From positions 434,001-498,000 of the forward strand of contig BQMF02000100.1 in NCBI GenBank assembly GCA_027922465.2: 64,000 nt of DNA, written 5' to 3'. Positions 36,131 to 48,955 of this stretch are shown here, one piece after another; within the stretch, counting starts at the first letter, position 1; the number at the start of each line of letters is the position of its first letter. Below the pieces are notes generated by a model. It saw only the letters and a program-made list of their open reading frames with translations. It did no database searches and was not told the origin of the DNA. This DNA is from Turritopsis dohrnii (taxonomy: Eukaryota; Cnidaria; Hydrozoa; Anthoathecata; Oceaniidae). A program made the position numbers and the translations under genes.

Positions 36131-36565
36131 TTATCAAGATACACGTTTTTTTATAAGCAGCACGTTTATAAGCAACACTAGTAAATTTTCTCAAAAAATT
36201 ACGCAACAGTACTACAACATCAAATTTTGAAATAACGTAGCACTAACATAGCTACAGCGCATTTCTTAAAACTGTTACACTAAGTGGTTACACTAGGTTG
36301 CAGTACTATGTCCTAGACTTTGTACTTAGATACTTAAACTTAGACAAAGGTTTTCAAGACTGGAAATAAATAGTACTTTCAATTAATACTTAGCAACAAA
36401 TTAAGCAACATTACTACTAAAGTCTGACCTTGGTTGCTTATAAAAAATCGTGTATTACAACATAGTCAACATAGTTTTTTTCTTTTGACTATGATTACAA
36501 TAACGTCTAAGTTATTGTATACCTTATCGGGGAAAAAAGTCGGGGGAAATTTTTGGTCGGGTGCA

Positions 36566-38410
36566 GTTACGCAAACTCATGACCGCTATAAAAATTCCCT
36601 AATTAAACATACAGACATTCACCAGATTGGAAATCCTTGAAAATACGAATATGAAAGATGACAACTTCGCCTCCAGGGATTTTTGAATTATCGATAATCT
36701 GGCTGGAAGCGAAGATTATCTACAAAGGAAGAAACCCTGGGTACAAGGTTGGAAAGATAATTGCGTGAGAAAAAATGAACAATAACATTAAAACGTCAAT
36801 TCGGCCAAGAGGTTTATTACAAATAATAACCAGAAGCTTTTTTTTTGGAAGAAAGAACATGTTATGTTTTTTTTATTCGACCTCACTAACAAGTGGCCAT
36901 CATCAGTCTTTTAACTTTTAACTTGTAATATTCTGATTTGTAAATAAAAATTTCACTCTGATGATGACAACTCACGATATTGAATGCAATTTGGAGAACA
37001 TGGAGATTCTGAACGTAACAGAATGTTCGGTGAATTACTAATAAAATGCGTTGTTTACCGTCATCTCAGCGGCAAAATCGTTAAAAAACACATCGACGAA
37101 GTGCATTTCCATTGGTTACACCGACTTTTTTTGCGTTGCCTTATTTTAACGATTTTAGCGAATGAGCGTATTTTCGGTAAATAAAAGTTGCGGAAAATTT
37201 TGAAACTTTTCTCCAGACCGATTGCTTCGTTTTATCCACGAGAGCAACTTGACATAGCGGATCATTCTTACAGGGTGTATTTCATTTCTCATCTGTAGCA
37301 TGGCCTCATCATCTTAGTGCTCGACGCCTACTTTCTCCTGATCTTCGATGTCTTATATCGAAATCGGGAATAATGGGAAAACTGTGAGAGGATCCATTTG
37401 TATACACAAGGATTTATAAGAATATAACTCTGTGAAGTTTTTTGAAAATCATGTTTGTTTGTTGTTTTTTTTACCTTCCTTCAATTCTCCGTAATTTCTC
37501 ACTCGTTAATTAAGCAGTCATTCGCCAAAATTAGGTTGCATTAAATCCGTGTTCATCCATTTTCGCAAAATTTTACTGACGCAATTTTACAAATTTTACT
37601 GACGGCCTAAGGTATATATTATTGTGTCTTTCTATAACGATGTACTCCTCCACACTGACTTCAACAACGATGTACTCCTCCACACTGACTTCAACAAATT
37701 AGGTGAGATGCACCTAATTGTTTTCAACTTTTCAAATTTGCATATCCTTTGAAAACTCCAAGAAGAGATCATCTTTATTATCATTGAAGCAAATCTTGGC
37801 ATCAGTTTCTTCAGATCACTCTCAACAAACGACTTACAAACATGCATCGCATGGTATACAAGTACAATCATCATAACACCATAGCACTTTGCCACGATGG
37901 TCTGTTTCTTGAAAACCAAATCATTAAATTTGAAACCACATAACTATATTAATCTTCCACTAATGACAATCGAAAAGATACGAACACAACATTTCATCAA
38001 TAAAATATGAAAGTTTCGATTTTCTATTCATGATACCAAACATGCTCAAACTCAAACACGCCACGTGGGATCTAGGGTAGGCTGTACAAAAGTGGCGTTT
38101 TACCAGCTCTTACATGCATGTCTTTGCAAGTCTTTGTGCATATTTTCTTCAACAGTATCGTTTTATAAATTCGAGAGCAACTCTTGAATTCAAAAACAAA
38201 CTTTATTGTCATAAATGACAGTAGAGTTATACGTAAACGGCTTTTGAAATGTCAAAAGTATACACAATAATTTGGAATGTCAAAAGTATACACGATAATT
38301 GTATGTCTGTCATTGCATAAGCAAAAGAAAAATAATAGATTAAATTCGTACACGATGTCAAGCAGCAATGCACTGCAATATTTTGGAAATGGTGTATTTA
38401 TTCTTCGCTG
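36566..38410. other. Intergenic with small tandem duplications
   Basis: No gene recognised. aacgatgtactcctccacac (32-bp unit) is duplicated in tandem at 37637-37695, and atgtcaaaagtatacac(a/g)at (31-bp unit) at 38249-38300. Confidence 0.6.
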
Positions 38411-38413
38411 CAG

Positions 38414-38664
38414 AGCCGTAATTTCTGGGGACGCTAGGGGGGTTGAAAAAAAAAATTTTTTTAAAACACTAAAAAGCTAGAATTCGGAATGATTTTAAGA
38501 GAAATTAAAGTAAAGTATTAGGGAAAGCCTTTCATGAGGAGGAGGCTCCGACCCCTAAAACCCTTGCTGGTGGGCTTAGAGCGCCCCCCGAGCCCCTACT
38601 CAAAATATTTTCTCGTTCGCTCCATTTGTTTTAGCCCCCTCAATATTTTTGAAGAAATTACGGC
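38414..38664. mobile_element. Candidate MITE (GCCGTAATTTCT TIRs)
   Basis: Starts gccgtaatttct and ends agaaattacggc, a perfect 12-bp inverted repeat enclosing ~250 bp with runs of G and C. No clear target duplication and no second copy in the window. Confidence 0.55.
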
Positions 38665-41600
38665 CTTGCGCTTTCAATCTCCGTAAGAACCTTTCATTTG
38701 ACCAAATAGAACTAACAAACGTTTCACTTTTCATGAGGGAGGAACTATTAGCTATAGCTTATACAAAATATCACAAAATGAATACTTACTGGTGAAAATT
38801 TCTGTGTTTATGTTTGTCCCTCCTGTTGTTATTCTCGTTGCAAATTGAGAAATATGTATTTTCCAAATTCTAAAGGAAATATGATCCTTTTGCAAAGTAA
38901 TCAAGAAAATCTCTTAGACAAAATTAAACAAAAAATATAAAGCCATTAAAATCATATAATAAGTCCATGATGGATTTCTTATGAATAACATTAAAATTTA
39001 TCAGCTGCTTTTTTTTTTTTTTTTTTTTTGTTTTTTGTTTTTTGTTAAAAGAAGGGTTTTTTGAGACAGATTAAAGATTATGAGCTATTATTATGTATTA
39101 TATGTAGATCCAAGGGTTGCACTATGCTGATGTCAGTACAAATAAAACAATTGAGAATTGGTCCGGGAACGAGCAGCTGTTTCTTATCAAATGTTATTAT
39201 GGAGTATTATGGAGATGTCATTATGGAGTATTATGGAGATGTTATTATGGAGATGATCTCACAAGAAAACTGCTGAAACACTTGACCTTACAGTGGTGTG
39301 ACTGTGGGAGTGCGTTGGGTGCGATCGCACCCTCCTCCCCAATTTTAGGCATTTATGTGAAAAAAGGGAAATTTGCTATGATCAAAATCATTGCTTAAAA
39401 TGCGAACATACTATATACAAAGATACAAAGGAACAAATCATAACAAAAAAGAAATTAAAAGCAAAACACTATTAAGAGTAATACTTCTTTCCCACCGTCA
39501 CATAGAAATATCCCAACTATAGACAACCTCTAAGTTTAAGCATTTATTTTAGGGTCCATTTTATGGTCTTCATATTACTAACCACCACCCCTAAGTTTAA
39601 CTCAGTTATTTGGAGTTCTTCTAGAAGCATGCAAAGTATAGATCTTCTGTCGAGCAATTATACATAAATCGCATTGGTAAAGAACAACCAGAGATAACAT
39701 CTTAGATGATGGAATGGAATTCTCATTCAACCGTGGACTCGAATAGCAAGGATACCATAAAACATTTCCTAGACTGCACAAACAGATGCAGTCGGAGAAA
39801 ATGATAACCCATTCGAATTACTCCAGTCCGACCCGATATTGGTCCCTCGAGTCGTTACCGGGAACACCTAAACATGGATATTGATGACGATAGTGAGGAG
39901 AGTGAGCGAAGAGAAAGTCTAATCTCTTACGAAACCAGCATATATATATATAAAATATACAAAGGCTATGGAATTGCTTATGACTTGCAGCCTCAAAGAG
40001 GAGGAGGTGTTCGCTTTCCCTCTCTATTACGAACAAAAATTTTCAGACCCTCCCAGTGTACGCTGAAAGAAGGATCAAAGAGAGAAGTCTAAGAGGGCCT
40101 AAAAAAAGAAAGAAAACCCAATCTAGTTCACAAGATTCTTGCCTTTTGCCTAGAATACCAGAAATGCAAGAAGCCCTGAGGACGGATTGAGGAAAATCAA
40201 AACGTTTGGATATGCTTGCGTCATCACTTGGGCTGCTGTACGGGATAATTATTTTTGAGAGCGTTTGACGATAGGAAAAATACAAATGCAACTCCAGGGA
40301 TGATTTTTGATCCCGTTGCCACTCAAGTTTTTACAGAATTACGGAGAATGTACTGTAATAATAATATAGTAATGCACAACTTCATACGCATGCCCTTGAT
40401 ATAAACAGTGTATTCCGTGTGTAATTCATTTGTGTGTTATTTATATTGATGCATTTCCTCACAACGATCATAGACGACCAAAGTTAGTCACCTCTAAAAT
40501 TCTGCCCTATGATTTCCCCAATTTTGATTTTTCAGCTCACCTCTCCAAATGAAAAATGCTAGAAAAAGTGTATGATGAAACGTACAAACCAACCTGGGAA
40601 AATTATCAAAAATATCATTTAAACAGCTTCTTCTTCTTTTTTTTCTTCTTCTTTCTTTACACCTCCGTCTGTATAATGTTTCATTCATGCACACCTGTCC
40701 ATTGATTATGTTGCTGTTAGGCATGATATTTCAATTTCATAATTGTCTAAATCTGTAATTTCAAAAAAATGTAATGTAAACATTAAAATCGGATTTCTTT
40801 TATCATAGAACAACTCTTTAGAATTCGAACGCTTTTGTACTCAAACTCTCACGAGTCTTATGACTATGTTTATAGTGAGCATGCGCAATTCGTTCGATAT
40901 TGAAACATTCGTGTGTTTCCATGATGGCAGGAAATGTTTTCATTGCACAAAAAAAAGCAAATAAGGCCAAATCATAAAGCAAATACATTTAGGAATGTTG
41001 AAACCCAGCGGACAAAACCTTCAAAATACACTGCGATGAAGAGCATTTTTATTGAAATAGTGTGTATATTTATATAGAAATGCACTCCTTCGCAGTGGTT
41101 TTGTCAACAAATTCGCCCACTTGGAAATAAATGAAAAAGATATGACGTGTGGTGCTTTCATTTCAATTACGTTTGGAGGTGTGCATTCGATCTGTATAGT
41201 ATTCGTAAATTTTACAGTTAAAATGTTCATGGGAAAAATAATGATGATAATGAATTTCCTAACTTGGATGTTGGGATAATTTGGTCAAAGTTCTAATTGA
41301 AAAAAAAGTAAATGTGTACCAGGGTATTTTTTGGAAGAGAAATAGAAGCGAATATTCAGCACATATTTTCTTAGAAATTCAAATGAATAGAAGACGTTAA
41401 CTTCAACAATCTCGATATCATCAATGACAGCAGGCAGTAATCGTGTTTTGTACTTGCTCGGCATCTTGCATTACTACAAGAGGTTATGTATATAAAAATA
41501 GACAAATTGTTTTTTGCTCTGAAGATGCTGGATATATCTATATAGGGAAACAGGTTTTGGGTATTTAATAACCATGACTGCCACTTAAATAACCATTTTT

Positions 41601-41780
41601 CATTTGCAAAGCTTTTTGCTATCAAAAAGAAATTTTAAAGCCAATTCACAGCTACTTTCAATAGCTAATTTCCTTATGTCTCGGATAATCATTTTCTCCT
41701 TTTGAGTGTACATTGACATTAAACTATGTACAATTCTACGGTGACTCATATCTGCCACCCATGTTAAGAAGTTGAATAAG
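38665..41780. other. Intergenic, no gene recognised
   Basis: Holds a T-run of about 20 at 39010-39030, a ~24-bp tandem repeat (tattatggagatgt(c/t)att, about three units, 39195-39255), and an imperfect TA run near 39945. Overlapping ORFs on both strands at 39818-40291 have no family signature. Confidence 0.4.
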
Positions 41781-41786
41781 GATTTC

Positions 41787-41864
41787 TACTGCGCAGTAGC
41801 CAATCCTCTAATGCGCATTAATAAGTTCCTTACTGCGCAGTAACAAATGCTCTACTGCGCAGTA
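41787..41864. promoter_or_regulatory. Cluster of three TACTGCGCAGTA palindromes
   Basis: The 12-bp palindrome TACTGCGCAGTA occurs exactly at 41787, 41831 and 41853 (spacing 44 and 22 bp), with a related aatgcgcatt between. The core resembles NRF1-type GCGCA half-sites. It lies ~700 bp past the 3' end of the TMEM26-like gene, so it is not that gene's promoter. Confidence 0.6.
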
Positions 41865-42554
41865 GAAAATTTGTTAAAATGTCTATAGAGTAGTATAAGC
41901 AGTGGATTAAAGCTATTGCTTACTGTCACAAAAGCAGCTTTTCGCAATCGGTAATGACTGATTTTTTTGTAAGAGGTAAAATATGGGGCAATACACGTTT
42001 TCCTTTGGTATTCCTCTCTGGTTGCATAAAGAATAAAGATACTAAGTTATAATTACTTTTAAACGATCATGGATTACAAAACAAACTGTAATTACCCTCA
42101 TAATAATCACACAATATCTTTTATATCGCTTTATATAAAGGGTAGATATAAGCCAACGTAACAATTCAATCAAAAGAATTTTTCCATTGCAATATAGTCC
42201 TTCAAAAGCTGACTAAACCTCAGAAATTCCTTCATCTAACGATGGTGCGCTGCATTTTCATGCTTCATGCTAAAGAAATGGAGAGAAATGCTAGCTCTCT
42301 TTAAACTTCACTGCCATAAATTGAAGGTAGAAGAGAGCGCCTGGACTCTAGATTGACAAGTTTTGAGAAGTAATCGATAGGATTTGATCTTTTCCTTTGG
42401 TCCAGCCCTCGGCACCTACCGCATCCTTAGATAACAAATAAACGTGTGACAACTAATTCAACTGAAACATTTCTTTTCTTTTTTACCTTGCAAGACAGAA
42501 CAAAACATCAAACTAACATTACTATTGAAAAAGAAACCCACAATTCAATGCAAT

Positions 42555-44391
42555 TCAACTAGACCGATCAAGTTTTGATATAAGCAATGTTTTCATATGC
42601 TGGAGCAAATAAGATAAGTGAAGTCCACTAAGAATTACATTTTTTACGAACATATTAAATCCATAGTCAACTGAGTTTTCTGAAAACATGATCTTGCAGC
42701 GAATGGATGCGAATGAAACATCCATGAACACGACAGTCAGGAGGACCTTGATTATTTTTCTATATGTTTCTCTATCTACAGAGTCATCAGCAGAGGTATT
42801 CTGTTCTTCGGAGTCTTTTTGAACTGCTGCATTTAGTTCTTCTTTCTGTGATTCGGTTACTTGTTGTAGACTTAGTTCTTTGATCGTTTTTTTATCAGGC
42901 TGCTCCTTTTCTTTGTCAACACATGATGGAGCAATACTTATTCGTTTATGTACAGCATGTTCTGTCTCGATTACATAGGGCGCAGTTAATATACTTGACA
43001 TAGATGTGGGTAAATTCTCACCTGCTTTTAAACTGAGCTCAGAATGAGAACATATGATAATTCGTCGCGGCCAAATGAAATCATCTTGCTCGATTTTTAT
43101 TGGGAAAGCAACTAGGAGTGCGGACACGCCCAAAGAAACATAAAAAACAACATTCCAGAACAGACCGTATTTCTGTACATAACCAACGTCCGATACCATA
43201 TCCATAATGTCAAAAGCATTCATAAACTCTACTGCAATCGCTAGATATTCCGACGGTGTGAATCCTCTTTGTGGTAGAGGATATATTATGAACGTGGCTA
43301 ACAATACAGGCATCACCATTTGTAACAGGACAAAATCGATAGTTGGGATGTGAACAGGTTCAATGCAGGTATGATTAGCCGCCTCCTGATGGAATATAAT
43401 CTGAGAAAACAAAAAATAATGAAGATTATACAGTATTTGAGCTCCTCGGGTAGTATACATGCTCTAAGAAACACCATTGAGATGATGAAACTTGGAACTA
43501 GAAGTTTAGTTGGGAGAACAGCAAATATATATATCCCGAATTTCTGCTTTGGGCTAGCAAGCGTATTTAACTCTTGAGGTTCATTGATAGAAGATAATTT
43601 ACTAAGTGATAGCTAAAGTCACACGTCAGTGAAAAGAGAAAGCTGTAATAAAAGCGCAGATTTGTCAAACAAAAACATTACCCTGTTTTCTGTTGCTTCA
43701 TATAAATGCTTCAGAGTAAAGCCATAAGGTGGTAAATTGAAACCGATAAAAGTCAGCATTGGTAGGTTGCACCACGTCAAAAGAAGGATTTTCATTGGTC
43801 TAGAACAGATGCAAATCGTATGATGAACATGATTGGTTACAGCAATAAAACAACATTAAACACCCTCATACCCATACCCTCGTAGACAAGAAACCTCTAG
43901 CTCATTCGTGTAGGATTCATGTAAAATGTGCACTATTAACAGAATAATAACAATGATATCTCTTATATCTATCGATTTAAAACGACCAAAAGGCCTTGAC
44001 AAATTCGTTTGAAATAATCAAGTTTGTCTCGCTCTTTCGAATGTTTTCACATGTTTTTTTTAGCAAGAATATGAGTTACACAAGGCCATTTTTAGGGAAT
44101 CATTTGATCCACTGTATATCAGGGTTTTACTACACAACCTTTGCTATAGCTCGCACTACATATTTTCATTCGTTTGGTTAAAACTTACCTTCCACTAATT
44201 CCTGAAAAACAAAGAAATGCATTGGCAACAACATACACAGTTAGCCATACAACCATTGCTATTGTAGTTTCGTTCTTCGCGTGACCAGTTTGATAGCCAA
44301 TTTCAACCAGTTTCCACCATAGCAATACCGAATATAAAATGTAAGTAATATGGACTGTAAGAATTCGCAAGCGAAAACATACAGCTGACAT
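42555..44391 (-). CDS. TMEM26-family multipass membrane protein
   Basis: Four exons on the minus strand: 44189-44391, 43682-43799, 43475-43612 and 42555-43400; 1305 nt, 434 aa, all junctions in phase. The protein has several hydrophobic segments: around residues 9-30 and 45-65 (exon 1), in exon 2 (KILLLTWCNLPMLTFIGF), in exon 3 (IYIFAVLPTKLLVPSFIISM) and three or more in exon 4. Matches to the TMEM26 pattern include LVPSFIISM joined to IIFHQEAANHTC (human: IVPSL…LHHET..C), EYLAIAVEFMNAFDIMDMVS and a late RKIIKVLLTVVFMDVSF-like stretch. A hydrophilic, acidic loop of ~110 residues (Glu/Lys/Ser-rich) precedes the last two segments. TMEM26 function is unknown in general. The start Met is the first in an open frame with no upstream acceptor needed. 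Confidence 0.75.
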
Positions 44392-44619
44392 TTTTGTTCT
44401 TTTCCACCAAAAATATTCATAAAGTCACTTCTTTCTGATATATGATTATATTTCATTTCACATCAATTTAACATAAGCTTTTGTAACTGTTAGCAACATA
44501 AATATTTTTGTATGAAATACTGCAATGCCATATAAAGACAAGTTTTGAATGGTTAAAGCAAACAGGTTAATCAAATGTTTACTGATAAACGGATTTGTAA
44601 TAACAAGTACATGTAGCTA

Positions 44620-44866
44620 CAGTACACATCCGTTAATTCGAACACCCAAGGGTAAACTTCAATTCACTGAGAATGCACAATTTATTGAAAATTTGAAAGA
44701 AATTTTACACCATAAGAAAAATGCCTTCATTATCACTATAGTTGTAGATAAATAGTGCCCAAAAGTTCGAATTAACGAGTGTTTTTTTAGCCTAAGGACC
44801 GAAAAAACTGTTCAAATGATCGAAATGTTCGAATTAAGCGGCATTCGAATTAACGGATGTGTACTT
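44620..44866. mobile_element. TIR element (AGTACACATCCGTTAATTCGAA)
   Basis: The left end cagtacacatccgttaattc and the right end gaattaacggatgtgtactt are inverted repeats over ~22 bp, flanked by TA on both sides (44618-44619, 44867-44868). A further internal ttcgaattaacgagtg follows the same motif. The size (247 bp) and TA duplication suit a Tc1/mariner-pogo-type MITE. It lies just upstream of the TMEM26-like gene start. Confidence 0.82.
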
Positions 44867-44869
44867 TAG

Positions 44870-46340
44870 TTAGAAACGTTTTCGATCCTGATTTTATTAG
44901 TGTAATCATAGTCACAAAGTACGTTCACCGAAAAGTCATATCACTTTTTGAAAATGTCATATCCAACAGGCTTGTTTTTTCCAATGAGAATGCAAGCTGG
45001 AATCTTTTGCCAGACTATGCCAGATAATCATTTCAACTCAATCTTCTGCAATAACGAATGTGTCTTCTCCACTTCAACTTTCGTACCCAGACCTCGAAGT
45101 AAGGGCTTCTTCTTGCCTTGTATATAGGGAAAAAAAGAATTCCTGAGCACAAGATTGAACATTCCAACATTTCTTGTAATACTTTTGTAATACAAATTTC
45201 TCGGAACTAGGAATATTCTAATTCTTCTACATGTTCGTGAGCAAAAAGGAACCTTTTCCGATTACTTCATTTGGTTTTGTATGTTTTGTATACCATTTTT
45301 CAAATCACACGTCTGATCATATGTGCAATGCTTACATGGTCCTTTTAATCCCCTTTTATAGAAAAAGCTATAAAGCTTGTTGTAAAATTTACATGGATGA
45401 GGATTCTTCTTGTTTTACTCACTGCTAGCTTTGTTTTTATAACATCTTAGTTTACGTTGGACTTCAATCTTAAGAATTAATCATTAGGAGCCTGATATTC
45501 TTGAAGCTTTCTCATAACGAGACAAAATGAGACTGGTAGAATCAGGAAAAGAACAGGAAAAAAATGGCAAAATGTTTTTGTGACGTGTGCCTATCTGTGC
45601 AAAGTGATACGAACTACCAATATCGTGATCATAGGTTTACAAACAGAGTGAGAAAAATGAGTAGAAATTTTCTTAGTACTCATGCAAGTTGAGTTTGAGC
45701 TATATCCCTAAGTTATATACTTAAATTTTGAGTCATTTGAGATTAACAACTCTCCACGAAGTAGCTATATTGAGAAAACCTTTGGTTGTATAAAGGAAAA
45801 TGCCCCTGCAAGTTGATAAGAAAGATAATTTATTACAAATACCAGCTTTTAGATGCGGAGTTTATTACAAAATGAAAAATGAGATAAGAACAGACTTTGA
45901 ACAACAATGTTTCCTTTTCCTAAAAAAAGTCCCAAAAAATTGTGTGCAAATGTTTTATACAAAAGATATGTTCACATTACACAAAAATGTCAAAGAACAT
46001 CAATATCACTGTTACCGTTCTATTCTCTACGACATGAAAAGTTTCATAGATTTCTCTGACGCCAGACTCAAAAATTTCAAATCGATTTTTCGAAGATTGG
46101 TCTTAATCCAGTGCTTCCGTTGCCCGTTTCAATAAAGCAGCATCAGTCGACGGAAGGCAAATCCTTTTTATACGATTGAAATCTACAAGCAAATTTTAGC
46201 TGGACATTTACCAATGGAACTGTCCAAGGTCGTAACATTTTTTAAAGTTAGGACATTTTGGTTTGAATGTTCTTGCGCAATTAATTACACATCAATTAAA
46301 ATTCATGTAAATTCATTTAAATTATCTCTTCCTTGCCTGT
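44870..46340. other. Intergenic, no gene recognised
   Basis: An ORF of 111 codons (45800-46135) has a plausible composition but no recognisable domain, homologue or splice context; it is left uncalled. Confidence 0.35.
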
Positions 46341-46341
46341 T

Positions 46342-46454
46342 TTCTAATAAACGTCGCTTTGCAAGTTGCGGCGTTTATAAGAGGGCGGCGTTTCGGCTAT
46401 AAGTGTGGAGTTAAATAGAGAGCAGCGTTTATCAGAGGGCGGCGTTCATTAGAA
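46342..46454. mobile_element. Short MITE-like repeat (TTCTAATAAACG ends)
   Basis: The left end ttctaataaacgtcgc pairs with the right end ggcgttcattagaag. Inside, gcggcgtttataagagggc and agcagcgtttatcagagggc are repeated. The whole is ~113 bp. Confidence 0.55.
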
Positions 46455-47094
46455 GAAACGGTATTCTTTATGTTGAAGGAATCGCGGAATAAAAGACATG
46501 ATTGTTGAAAGAAGGCTTGAAAGGCTTATCTTAAGGGAAGAAATGTTCGCGTAATTAAATTTCGCAATAGACCTTTCCCGAATTTCTGTTTAAACTCTAA
46601 ACTGTGACTGAGTTTCATGTCTAACCTCGTTTTCATGCGATTCATTGTTCTACTGATTTCATTACTTTATAACTTAATAACAGTCTCTATTATTTCCAAT
46701 TCCCATTCCGATAGTTAGAAGCAGTTTAAATATTAAAAGCGAGGTTACATACGACAACTCGACCACAATGCAACGTTTAAACAGAGATTCGAGAAAGGTG
46801 TATTCACTAATTTTTCAAAATTTCGCGGAATTAATTTTCATGATCGCCGATTTTCAGGTGAACATGAAAAGGGAAATAACGCAATTATCTTTATTCACAT
46901 CTTCGAACACGTCAAACATATTTCGAACATGCTCGTCAGCTTTTTCGATATTCCCTATCATTACTTGAACTTTCATCATGTTGCAAAGTATATAAATTCT
47001 TGTCCATAAAAAAAGTTGACTTTCGCGAATCAGGGCTAAAATCTGCTTCCCTCAATGTACTACATATAAACAGTAAGTATAACATATAGAGGAT

Positions 47095-48171
47095 TTATTT
47101 ATGTTTAAAAAAGATTTCTAACAATTCATCTGCAGCAAATGCTGGAGTTATTTTCTCACTTTCAACAAATTCTTCATATCTTTTCAAGTTTAACTGAACA
47201 GCAGAATCATTTAAAAAACTAACCATGATATTATCACGTAGATAGTTCCACATCCAAGCCTTATACTGTTCACGCCTTTTCTTAAAAAATAAGCCATTTT
47301 CTAACATAGTATTTTGGTACTGTTGCATTTTCCACCAGACTTTCTCAAAACCTTCATCAAGTAGAGCTGAGACAGGGTAGACACGAGGTGTCCAAACATC
47401 CCCTGGTCTGCGTAAAAGTTTTAAAGCACTGGTGTATTCAGACTGGATATTTCGGGCGGCAGTCTTAAGTTCACCATCAGCTTTATTTACCAGTATCAAA
47501 TCAGCCATTTCTACAATTCCCTTTTTGATTCCCTGCAGCTCATCTCCAGATGCAGGTGGGATGACTAAAACGAACATGTCCACCATGTCAGAAACTGCAA
47601 ATTCTGATTGGCCAATACCAACAGTTTCAACAAGTATAATATCATATCCAGCACCTTCACACAGTATAATTGCCTCATTTGTTTTTCTTGTTACACCACC
47701 AAGTGTACCTGCAGTAGGTGAGGGTCTTATGTAGGCTTTGGGATCATGAGACAGTTTGATCATTCGTGTTCTATCACCCAATAATGAACCACCTGTTTTG
47801 ACTGATGAAGGATCCACTGCTAACACAGCTACTTTGTAGCCATTACTTGTTAAGCGTTTACCAAATGTCTCTATAAGAGAGCTCTTTCCAGCTCCTGGGG
47901 CACCTGTCAAACCAATACGAAAAGTTGGATTACTCTCTCTACGAGCAACTTTCAAGTGCTCAAGTGTCCATCCTAGCAACTTCTGAGAATCTTTGATATG
48001 TTTTTCTAAAGTTGACTCAGTTAATGTTATGGCACGGGCTAAAGCTCCCCGATCACCTCCCTTCATTAACTCAAATATTTCTTCAACTGTCTTTACTCTT
48101 CCTACTTTATGCCTTGTATTCCGATATTGTGATGGTTTTTTAATAATAAATTGCCTGGTTAAACTCAGCAT
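47095..48171 (-). CDS. MMAA: MMAA, mitochondrial cobalamin GTPase chaperone
   Basis: A G-protein chaperone that loads and protects adenosylcobalamin on methylmalonyl-CoA mutase in the mitochondrial matrix. The 358-aa reading frame is uninterrupted. An Arg/Lys-rich, acid-free N-terminus (MLSLTRQFIIKKPSQYRNTR) suits a mitochondrial presequence. Motifs: Walker A GLTGAPGAGKSSLIE, AVDPSSVKTGGSLLGDRTRM, switch region VETVGIGQSE, base-recognition NKAD, then the C-terminal helical segment (WWKMQQYQNTMLE). Human MMAA is longer mostly in the presequence. The ATG is three bases after a good acceptor (tttgcaatttag), so a 5'-UTR intron is likely and all coding sequence is in one exon. Confidence 0.96.
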   Translation of the reverse strand: MLSLTRQFIIKKPSQYRNTRHKVGRVKTVEEIFELMKGGDRGALARAITLTESTLEKHIKDSQKLLGWTLEHLKVARRESNPTFRIGLTGAPGAGKSSLIETFGKRLTSNGYKVAVLAVDPSSVKTGGSLLGDRTRMIKLSHDPKAYIRPSPTAGTLGGVTRKTNEAIILCEGAGYDIILVETVGIGQSEFAVSDMVDMFVLVIPPASGDELQGIKKGIVEMADLILVNKADGELKTAARNIQSEYTSALKLLRRPGDVWTPRVYPVSALLDEGFEKVWWKMQQYQNTMLENGLFFKKRREQYKAWMWNYLRDNIMVSFLNDSAVQLNLKRYEEFVESEKITPAFAADELLEIFFKHK

Positions 48172-48207
48172 GTTCTAAATTGCAAAAAGAAAATTAACAT
48201 TAAACAG

Positions 48208-48312
48208 GGAAGGTGAAAAATATACTGGTTGTGATGATACCTAGATATCTGATTGACAGGGAAGCTGAAAAATATACTGGTTGTGATGATACCTAGATAT
48301 CTGATTGATAGT
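48208..48312. repeat. ~50-bp tandem duplication upstream of MMAA
   Basis: The unit (g)gaa(g/a)…tgaaaaatatactggttgtg followed by atgatacctagatatctgat is present twice head to tail with minor changes. It lies immediately upstream of MMAA, where the 5'-UTR intron or promoter would be. Confidence 0.88.
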
Positions 48313-48465
48313 GCTGTAATTATTCATAAACATACTGAATCTGCCTTGATCGCAAATGGGTGCATGGGTCTCAGCCCTATTAAATCTCAAAACCCCACTC
48401 TCGTGCATTTTTTTCTTCAAAATTTACTTTAAATCATTATTAATTATATATTGATTACTAGCAGC

Positions 48466-48680
48466 CAAGGTGGTGATGCTTGCCGCCCATGTTCAGCCTC
48501 ACAAAAAATAAAATTTAAGAATTGGCAAAGGAAAGTGTATCAATGTTGTAGATCCCTAAAAACTGATCAAAAAATACATAGGACGGCTTTGCTATGACCA
48601 ACCACTACATAGGTATGGTCGATCAAAGAGTTTAATGACGTCTTCCCTGTATCGCGGACCCCAAAAAATGTCAGTTATCT
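48466..48680. repeat. Dispersed repeat C, distant copy
   Basis: Shares gccaaggtgg, gcccatgttcagcct, aactgatcaaaaaat and the order of blocks with 13690-13915. Confidence 0.7.
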
Positions 48681-48955
48681 CCATTGGTTACCGAGATAAT
48701 CCTTCCTAAAAGTCGCATTCCATTTGGGCCTCAATGCAATAGCTTCATATATTAGGTAATCATGTCACATAATTTTATGGAACAACCAATTGATAGACCA
48801 AGATTTTACAATGGAAATATCAGGAAAAGCAAATGCAACTACCGTCAATATTCCTAGACAGCCTTTCTAATTCTGGAAGCAAATCAAAACATATTCCAAC
48901 TGTCCGAGAACTCTGTGTACGATGTAGCCATATTTACAGATAGAAAATAATAATG

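Noticed and set aside
39818..40291. Overlapping ORFs on both strands
   Set aside because: No domain, no splice context and AT-rich low-complexity stretches; not supported as genes.
43350..43577. Plus-strand ORF over the TMEM26-like gene
   Set aside because: It is antisense to exons 3 and 4, which close in phase.
45800..46135. 111-codon ORF
   Set aside because: Isolated, unrecognised, no promoter or splice evidence; left as unassigned.
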